Shown here: positions 30,067 through 34,582 of the stretch, in pieces
How positions within the stretch are numbered: position 1 is the stretch's first letter
Layout of the letters: each line of letters starts with the position of its first letter
Assembly (NCBI RefSeq): GCF_900112085.1
Contig: NZ_FOJY01000024.1
Coordinates: 1-34,582, forward strand
Length of the DNA: 34,582 nucleotides
Direction: 5' to 3'
Origin: Acetitomaculum ruminis DSM 5522
Lineage (GTDB): Bacteria > Bacillota > Clostridia > Lachnospirales > Lachnospiraceae
Program-made: the position numbers and the translations under genes
Notes under the pieces: generated by a model
The model's input: only the letters and a program-made list of their open reading frames with translations
The model's database searches: none
Told to the model about the DNA's origin: nothing

Positions 30067-32157
30067 ATGAGTCATACACATGAGCATAATCACGAGCATT
30101 CTCAAAGCAGCAAGGGATTGTCCCATATTCACTCTCATAGAAATCTTATAGGATTTGATGAACATGGAATTCCAACAGTTACATTAAAAGCCAGTGATCA
30201 TGGTGGAGAATCCAGCTTGGAGGATTTTACAAAGGATTATATGAATGCTGTGCAAGAATACAGGAAAACATTTCCATCAAAGCAGAATGTTATTGAAAAT
30301 ACCCCGGACCCTGCTGTTCGAGATATGCTTCTTAGAATGGAACAATTAGGAATAGATACTACTTTTGATAGATTTGATGCTCAAAAGCCTCAATGTAATT
30401 ATGGATTAAGTGGTACATGTTGTAAGAATTGCAATATGGGACCATGTAGAATTACTTCTAAGGCACCAAAGGGCGTCTGTGGTGCAGATGCAGATTTGAT
30501 TGTGGCAAGAAATCTTCTTCGTTCTGCAGCAGCCGGGGCTGCTCAACACGGAATGCATGCACGAGAGGTTATGCTTGCTTTAAAAAAGGCGGCGGAAGGT
30601 GAACTTGATGTTCCGATTTTAGGCGAACAAAAAATCCGGGCTACAGCTGAGGCTTTTGGAATTAAACAAAAAAACAGACAGCTTAAAAATGTGGCAAAGG
30701 ATTTAGCTGATGCACTGTTAGAAGATTTATCCAGAACTGTTCCGGCAGAATATAAGACAATTTCGGCATGTGCTCTTCCTGAGCGCCAAAAAGTATGGGA
30801 GAAACTTGATATTCTTCCAATCAGTGTCTATCATGAGGTCTTTGAGGCTTATCATAAAACAAGCTGTGGAACTGATGGTGATTGGAAAAGCGTAATGCAG
30901 CAGTTTCTTAGAGTTGGTCTGGCATTTACATTTTCCGGTGTTGTGGGTGCATCTATAGCTACTGATTCATTGTTTGGTGTAGGGGACAGAGTTACATCAA
31001 AAGTAAACATTGGAGCATTAGAAAAGGGATATGTAAATATAGCAGTTCATGGACATTTACCACTTCTTGTTAGTGAAATTGTAAAGGCAGGAAAAAGAGA
31101 AGATTTAATTGAACTTGCAAAATCAAAAGGGGCAAAAGGAATTCGTTTTTACGGAATTTGTTGTTCCGGACTTTCTGCCATGTACAGAGATAGTGGAGTT
31201 ATACCACTTTCCAATGCTGTATCGGCAGAGCTGGTTATTGGAACAGGGGCACTTGACCTTTGGGTAGCTGATGTACAGGATGTTTTCCCTGCAATTATGG
31301 ATGTAGCTAACTGTTTTAAAACAACTGTTGTTACAACAAGTGAATCTGCAAGGCTACCGGGGGCAGAAAGATTTGAATATGACCATCATCATAGTAATCT
31401 TAACGAAACAAAAAAACTGGCGGAAAAAATTGTAAGAAGAGCTATAGAAAGTTTCGAAAACAGAAAAGGAATGCAGGTATATATTCCACCATACGAGGTT
31501 GAGGCGGAAGTTGGTTTTTCCGTTGAATACATTCACAAAAGATTTGGCAGCATGAAGCCTCTTGCAGATGCAATTAAAGAAGGAAAAATTCTTGGCATAG
31601 TTAACATGGTTGGATGTAATAATCCTAAAGTTCTATATGAAAAGTGTATTGTGGATGTAGCAGACGAACTAATAAAAAATAATGTACTTATTATCACAAA
31701 TGGATGTGCATCATTTCCACTTATGAAATTGGGATATTGTGCTGTTTCAGGAAAAGAAAAAGCCGGTGACTTACTTAGAGAATTCCTTGAACCTGATTTA
31801 CCTCCTGTATGGCATGTTGGCGAGTGTATTGATAACACCCGCTCAAGTGGTATATTTGCAGGTATAGCAAATGAACTTGGAAAAGATATGTATGAACTTC
31901 CATATGCATTTTGCTCACCGGAGTGGGGCAACGAGAAAGGCATAGATGCTGCTCTTGGATTTAGATTAAATGGTTTAAATTCATATCACTGTGTTGAAGC
32001 ACCTATACATGGTTCAAAAAATGTAATTGAGTTTTTGAAATATGGAACAAAAGAATTATTAGGTTCCACAATGAATGTAGATACCAATCCGGTTAATCTT
32101 GCCAAGAAGATAGTTGCTGATATGAAGGAAAAGAGAAAACAACTTGGCTGGGATTAG
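30067..32157 (+). CDS. CooS-family protein lacking one C-cluster cysteine (Asp405)
   Basis: 696 residues with the Ni,Fe CO dehydrogenase scaffold. D- and B-cluster ligands are intact: C110, C118, C119, C122, C127, C138. Of the active-site C-cluster ligands, His (VHGH, 327-330), Cys365/366, Cys517 (VGCNN), Cys547 (TNGC), Cys587 (GECIDN) and the catalytic Lys624 (NEKG) are present. At the place of the Cys in the usual VDVQC-MP motif the protein has ADVQDVFP, Asp405. A related deviant, CooS-V of Carboxydothermus, also lacks a canonical Cys, carries an Fe/S/O hybrid cluster and does not oxidise CO. Eight His lie in the first 24 residues of an about 70-residue N-terminal extension. No cooC, cooF or acs genes are nearby. 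The reaction is unknown. Confidence 0.88.
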   Translation: MSHTHEHNHEHSQSSKGLSHIHSHRNLIGFDEHGIPTVTLKASDHGGESSLEDFTKDYMNAVQEYRKTFPSKQNVIENTPDPAVRDMLLRMEQLGIDTTFDRFDAQKPQCNYGLSGTCCKNCNMGPCRITSKAPKGVCGADADLIVARNLLRSAAAGAAQHGMHAREVMLALKKAAEGELDVPILGEQKIRATAEAFGIKQKNRQLKNVAKDLADALLEDLSRTVPAEYKTISACALPERQKVWEKLDILPISVYHEVFEAYHKTSCGTDGDWKSVMQQFLRVGLAFTFSGVVGASIATDSLFGVGDRVTSKVNIGALEKGYVNIAVHGHLPLLVSEIVKAGKREDLIELAKSKGAKGIRFYGICCSGLSAMYRDSGVIPLSNAVSAELVIGTGALDLWVADVQDVFPAIMDVANCFKTTVVTTSESARLPGAERFEYDHHHSNLNETKKLAEKIVRRAIESFENRKGMQVYIPPYEVEAEVGFSVEYIHKRFGSMKPLADAIKEGKILGIVNMVGCNNPKVLYEKCIVDVADELIKNNVLIITNGCASFPLMKLGYCAVSGKEKAGDLLREFLEPDLPPVWHVGECIDNTRSSGIFAGIANELGKDMYELPYAFCSPEWGNEKGIDAALGFRLNGLNSYHCVEAPIHGSKNVIEFLKYGTKELLGSTMNVDTNPVNLAKKIVADMKEKRKQLGWD

Positions 32158-32225
32158 TAAATAACCAATCATCTAAAAATCAATAACATATAGCAGTTTA
32201 TAACCAATAGGACATAGATGATTAT

Positions 32226-32256
32226 ATCCCCAGTCAAAGTACTGGGGATTTTTAAT
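32226..32256 (+). terminator. Terminator of the ABC/CooS operon
   Basis: ATCCCCAGT (32226-32234) pairs perfectly with ACTGGGGAT (32241-32249), followed by a T-run. Confidence 0.9.
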
Positions 32257-32264
32257 TTAATGGA

Positions 32265-32297
32265 TTGACAATCAAAATATATTTGATACAATATAAT
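32265..32297. promoter_or_regulatory. Possible promoter/operator upstream of the flavodoxin gene
   Basis: TTGACA (32265-32270) and TATAAT (32292-32297) are both consensus but 21 bases apart, too far for a normal promoter. Between them lies a 17-base palindrome ATCAAAATATATTTGAT (32271-32287). The wide spacing plus a dyad resembles MerR-type promoters, but no such regulator is adjacent. Confidence 0.35.
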
Positions 32298-32380
32298 TGT
32301 GCTAGTTGATACACGGATACATATGCTTTGGCCATCATTGATGCCTTAGTTAAAGATAATGTAAAAGGAGATGAAAAGGG

Positions 32381-32830
32381 ATGAGTAAAAAGGCTATTAT
32401 CATTTGTGCATCTACACATCATGGTAATACCAGAAAACTGGCTAATGCTATTGCAGACAAATATGGTGTTGAGATTGTTGATGCTACCAAAACAAAGGAG
32501 AAGGATTTATCCGAATATGATCTGATAGGATTCGCGTCCGGCATTTACGCAGGTAAACTTCATCAGGCGGTAATTAATTTTGCAAAAAACAATCTGTCGA
32601 AGAATAAAGATGTCTTTTATATTATTACCAGTGCCATGGGAAAAGATCAGTATAAATCTATAGAAACTGCGATTGAAGGGAAGAATGCAAATGTAGTAGG
32701 AACCTTTGCTTGCAAGGGATATAATACTTTCGGACCGTTTAAGTTAGTAGGAGGAACCGCAAAGGGTCATCCGGACACAGATGATATAAATAATGCGTTA
32801 AGATTCTATGAGGGTTTAATCGGTGCATAA
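32381..32830 (+). CDS. Flavodoxin-family protein
   Basis: 149 residues. The FMN phosphate loop is STHHGNTRKLA (about 11-21) instead of the classical T-x-T-G-N-T, and the aromatic-poor flavin-binding loops are at SGIYAGKLH (about 53-61) and SAMGKDQY. It resembles flavodoxins predicted to carry FMN and transfer single electrons. The RBS is AAAGGAG, with a short upstream frame of about 23 codons overlapping the start that may be a gene remnant. 64 bases separate it from the nitroreductase gene, so the two could share a transcript. Confidence 0.82.
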   Translation: MSKKAIIICASTHHGNTRKLANAIADKYGVEIVDATKTKEKDLSEYDLIGFASGIYAGKLHQAVINFAKNNLSKNKDVFYIITSAMGKDQYKSIETAIEGKNANVVGTFACKGYNTFGPFKLVGGTAKGHPDTDDINNALRFYEGLIGA

Positions 32831-32894
32831 ATGCATTGTAAAAAAAGATAGTAGTGCTTTGTAATAAGCGGCATGAATGAAAGGAGAAGTATAA

Positions 32895-33407
32895 ATGGAA
32901 TTTAAAGAAGTAATTAAGAATCGCTATTCATGTAAGAAGTATTCAGAGCGTCAGGTAGAGAAAGAAAAGATAGAGGCTATATTAAACGCCGGTCGTCTTG
33001 CACCTACTGCTAAGAATCTTCAGGAACAGAGGATTTATGTGATTCAAAGTGAAGAAGCTCTCGCAAAGATTGATGCAGTAACACCATGCAGATATGGGGC
33101 GCCTACTGTAATTGTAGTGGCATTTGACAAGAATAATGTATTTACTTACCCTGGTGAAAAGAGAGATTCAGGAGTGGAGGATGCAACAATTGTAGCTACG
33201 CACATGATACTTGCTGCGGCAGATGAAGGCGTAGACAGTTGCTGGATTAATTTCTTTGACCCAGAGAAGGCTGAAAAAGAGCTTGGTCTACCAGTAAACG
33301 AGGCAGTACTTATGCTGCTTGATCTTGGGTATGCCTCAGAAGGAGCGGGTCCTCTTGAGAACCATAATAGAAGGAAAGATCTGTCTGAGACTGTAACATA
33401 CTTGTAA
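32895..33407 (+). CDS. Nitroreductase-family FMN oxidoreductase
   Basis: 170 residues. The nitroreductase fold begins with KNRYSCKKYSERQVEKE (FMN phosphate contact Arg) and continues with NAGRLAPTAKNLQEQR and the C-terminal GYASEGAGPLENHNRRKDL. Shorter than the about 200-residue NfsB type, matching small clostridial members. It reduces nitro compounds or other electrophiles with flavin; the physiological substrate is unknown. The preceding flavodoxin may be its electron partner. RBS AAAGGAG. Confidence 0.88.
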   Translation: MEFKEVIKNRYSCKKYSERQVEKEKIEAILNAGRLAPTAKNLQEQRIYVIQSEEALAKIDAVTPCRYGAPTVIVVAFDKNNVFTYPGEKRDSGVEDATIVATHMILAAADEGVDSCWINFFDPEKAEKELGLPVNEAVLMLLDLGYASEGAGPLENHNRRKDLSETVTYL

Positions 33408-33513
33408 AAAGGAGAACAAAACAGATAGTCATCAAAGAAATTGATAAATAAGAATGCTTGAATCAAAAAATTTGCTCCTGGATGAAAAACTAACTATAAC
33501 ATAGATATCAAAT

Positions 33514-33651
33514 ATGTGTGGATATTCTAATGCAAGTAAATTTACTGCAGCTTTTAAAAAATACTTTGGCATAACTCCCAAAATGTGGCGACAAAATATA
33601 TGCGATACATGTAGTTTTGATAAGGAGGATGAGCAAACCCCTATGCTATAG
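33514..33651 (+). pseudogene. C-terminal remnant of an AraC-family regulator
   Basis: The 45-codon frame contains CGYSNASKFTAAFKKYFGIT followed by PKMWRQN, the second helix-turn-helix of AraC proteins. The N-terminal domain and first helix-turn-helix are gone. The frame then reads into the terminator hairpin, where its stop lies. Confidence 0.7.
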
Positions 33652-33670
33652 CATAGGGGTGTTTTATTTA
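33637..33670 (+). terminator. Terminator with TATA loop
   Basis: ACCCCTATGC (33637-33646) pairs perfectly with GCATAGGGGT (33651-33660) around a 4-base loop TATA, followed by GTTTTATTT. Confidence 0.85.
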
Positions 33671-33804
33671 AAAAGTTAAGGAATGATAATATTGCTATTT
33701 CTCAAAAAATTGTCGAAATCTAAAATATGTATGTTAGGAGTATAAAATCTTGATGTATAGATTTAATATTTTTCACAAAGGATGAGAAAGGAGCTGGAAT
33801 TAGT

Positions 33805-33924
33805 ATGGATATCCAATACCTATTATTATTGCAGGAACTTAGAAATGCATCGGGAGGAATTTTTGATGAATTCAGTTATGTGATTTTTACATCAAAACTG
33901 AGTTTATTATCAAAATTAAAATGA
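33805..33924 (+). pseudogene. Truncated PAP2-like phosphatase, 39 codons
   Basis: MDIQYLLLLQELRNASGGIF and the following residues to stop (39 in total) resemble the N-terminus of small Firmicute PAP2-type membrane phosphatases. An AAAGGAG RBS is present at 33788-33794. The catalytic motifs and membrane helices are missing, so the gene is a truncated remnant or a tiny translated leader of the next gene, whose RBS follows its stop. Confidence 0.45.
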
Positions 33925-33939
33925 TAAAGGAGGATAAAA

Positions 33940-34269
33940 ATGAGTATTACAGTGAATCTAAGATATACAGGAACTAATGGCTTGGCAAGGAAATTTGCAG
34001 AGGTGATGATAAAATCCGGAACAGTTGAAAAAATCCGTAATGAGGCAGGAAATCTCAGATATGAATACTATGAGTCTTTGGATAATCCTGAGACAATCCT
34101 GCTTATAGACAGTTGGAAAGATCAGGAGTCAATTGATGTACACCACGCATCCCCTATGATGAAAACAATCATAGAACTTCGGGAAAAATACGATCTTCAT
34201 ATGACGGTGGAAAGATATATTTCAGATGATTCCATGCCGGATAAGGATGCAGATTTTATCAGAAAGTAA
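33940..34269 (+). CDS. Antibiotic-biosynthesis-monooxygenase (ABM) domain protein
   Basis: 109 residues with a ferredoxin-like ABM/YgiN fold: VNLRYTGTNGLARKFAEVM, then GNLRYEYYESLDNPETILLI, DSWKDQESIDVHHASP and ERYISDD. This family includes quinol monooxygenases and heme-degrading enzymes; in strict anaerobes the role is unclear. RBS AAAGGAGG. Followed by a strong terminator. Confidence 0.82.
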   Translation: MSITVNLRYTGTNGLARKFAEVMIKSGTVEKIRNEAGNLRYEYYESLDNPETILLIDSWKDQESIDVHHASPMMKTIIELREKYDLHMTVERYISDDSMPDKDADFIRK

Positions 34270-34321
34270 AAGAAATAATGGTGTTTGAAAAAGTGTTGTA
34301 AATATTGGCCTGGGAAGGTGA

Positions 34322-34370
34322 AGACGTATTCTTGGACTAAGCAATTAATCCAAGAATACGTCTATTTTGT
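34322..34370 (+). terminator. Terminator after the ABM gene (15-bp stem)
   Basis: AGACGTATTCTTGGA (34322-34336) pairs perfectly with 34349-34363 around a 12-base loop, followed by ATTTTGTT. Confidence 0.85.
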
Positions 34371-34443
34371 TCACACCATTAGTGGGGCAATTTTACTTGG
34401 TAATCACTAGGCATCAAACAAAATAATTAATCATCTCATTAAT

Positions 34444-34473
34444 TTGTTTAATTTAGTCAAAAAGATTTATAAT
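34444..34473 (+). promoter_or_regulatory. Possible promoter ahead of the terminal hairpin
   Basis: TTGTTT (34444-34449), an 18-base spacer and TATAAT (34468-34473). Transcription would begin about 34480, exactly where the 28-bp hairpin starts. Confidence 0.35.
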
Positions 34474-34481
34474 GACCAAAT

Positions 34482-34553
34482 TGAACGCAGTGTAAGCAAT
34501 CCCCCGCTTCAAAAGCGTAAGCTTTAAGCGGGGGATTGCTTACACTGCGTTCA
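34482..34553. repeat. 28-bp near-perfect hairpin (72 bases)
   Basis: The arm at 34482-34509 (beginning TGAACGCAGTGTAAGCAATC and ending in CCCCGCTT) is perfectly complementary to 34526-34553. Inside, AAAGC (34512-34516) pairs with GCTTT (34521-34525) around a GTAA tetraloop, leaving only a CA bulge. No coding frame of interest covers it. It directly abuts the repeat copy at 34543-34582, sharing 11 bases with it. Confidence 0.9.
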
Positions 34554-34582
34554 TGAGGAAGTAGCGAAGCGGATTCCGAATG
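34543..34582 (+). repeat. Interspersed repeat (copy 3, cut by window end)
   Basis: 40 bases that match 25430-25469 with one difference (G for A at 34558). The second half of the hairpin stem would lie just beyond the window. The first 11 bases are the end of the right arm of the large hairpin. Confidence 0.75.

Larger units (their letters stand above)
33408..33939. other. Region of gene decay between nitroreductase and ABM-domain gene
   Basis: 532 bases without an intact gene. It holds the C-terminal remnant of an AraC regulator, a strong hairpin terminator overlapping its stop, and the first 39 codons of a PAP2-like protein. The rest is AT-rich and shows no clear signal. Confidence 0.7.

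Noticed and set aside
27549-32157. Carbon-monoxide metabolism or Wood-Ljungdahl cluster
   Set aside because: No acsB, cooC, cooF, hydrogenase or folate genes nearby, and an active-site Cys of CooS is missing.
34482-34553. CRISPR repeat or long terminator
   Set aside because: It is a single palindrome with no spacers, and it has no T-run on either side.

Overview
The window looks like chromosome of a low-GC, strictly anaerobic Firmicute, most likely a gut Lachnospiraceae. Evidence is the AT-rich codon use, strong AGGAGG ribosome sites, an anaerobic sulfite reductase AsrABC, a clostridial hybrid-cluster protein, a CooS-type protein, LytTR+DUF3021 and LemA+DUF2207 pairs, and several eroded gene remnants. 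The family assignment is an inference; no rRNA or tRNA gene was seen.

Layout. 1-65 (minus) is the first 21 codons of an IS110-family transposase that runs off the window. It is preceded by a structured non-coding stretch that fits an IS110 bridge RNA. 355-2374 carries a Cof-type HAD phosphatase and a WYL regulator. 2518-3897 (minus) is a secreted protein with BIG2-like repeats. 4362-7151 is asrABC, behind a CRP/FNR-type palindrome. 7382-8254 is LytTR+DUF3021, and 8553-10589 is a chemotaxis receptor. 10715-14013 has a Crp/Fnr regulator (probably HcpR) with a DUF1624-like membrane protein on the minus strand and a divergent hcp. 14134-15528 is a MocR-type regulator.

15706-19884 is a tight seven-gene sulfur operon: metY-like, sulfite reductase, TusA, thioredoxin-like, ThiS/MoaD-like carrier, E1-like activating enzyme and JAMM peptidase. 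It matches the protein-thiocarboxylate homocysteine pathway known from Wolinella (HcyS/HcyF/HcyD/MetY/Sir). The carrier ends Gly-Gly-Gly-Cys, so a terminal residue must be removed by the JAMM peptidase.

20305-22721 is LemA+DUF2207. 23006-26046 holds an unrecognised 520-residue protein, a metallo-beta-lactamase-fold hydrolase, an FtsX remnant and an SdpI-like protein. 26158-27354 is an Fe-S protein and a convergent Rrf2 regulator. 27549-32157 is a four-gene operon, divergent from the Rrf2 gene, made of a NitT/TauT-type ABC transporter and a CooS homologue. In that CooS one canonical active-site cysteine is Asp405 and the N-terminus is His-rich, so it is probably not a true CO dehydrogenase. 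32381-34269 has a flavodoxin, a nitroreductase, AraC and PAP2 remnants and an ABM-domain protein. The window ends in a 72-base near-perfect hairpin followed by a repeat found again at 25430-25469.

Common theme: reduction of sulfite and nitrogen oxides by siroheme, hybrid-cluster and Fe-S enzymes, under Crp/Fnr and Rrf2 regulators. The strongest leads are the cysteine-deficient CooS operon, the Cys-capped sulfur carrier and the IS110 non-coding region.
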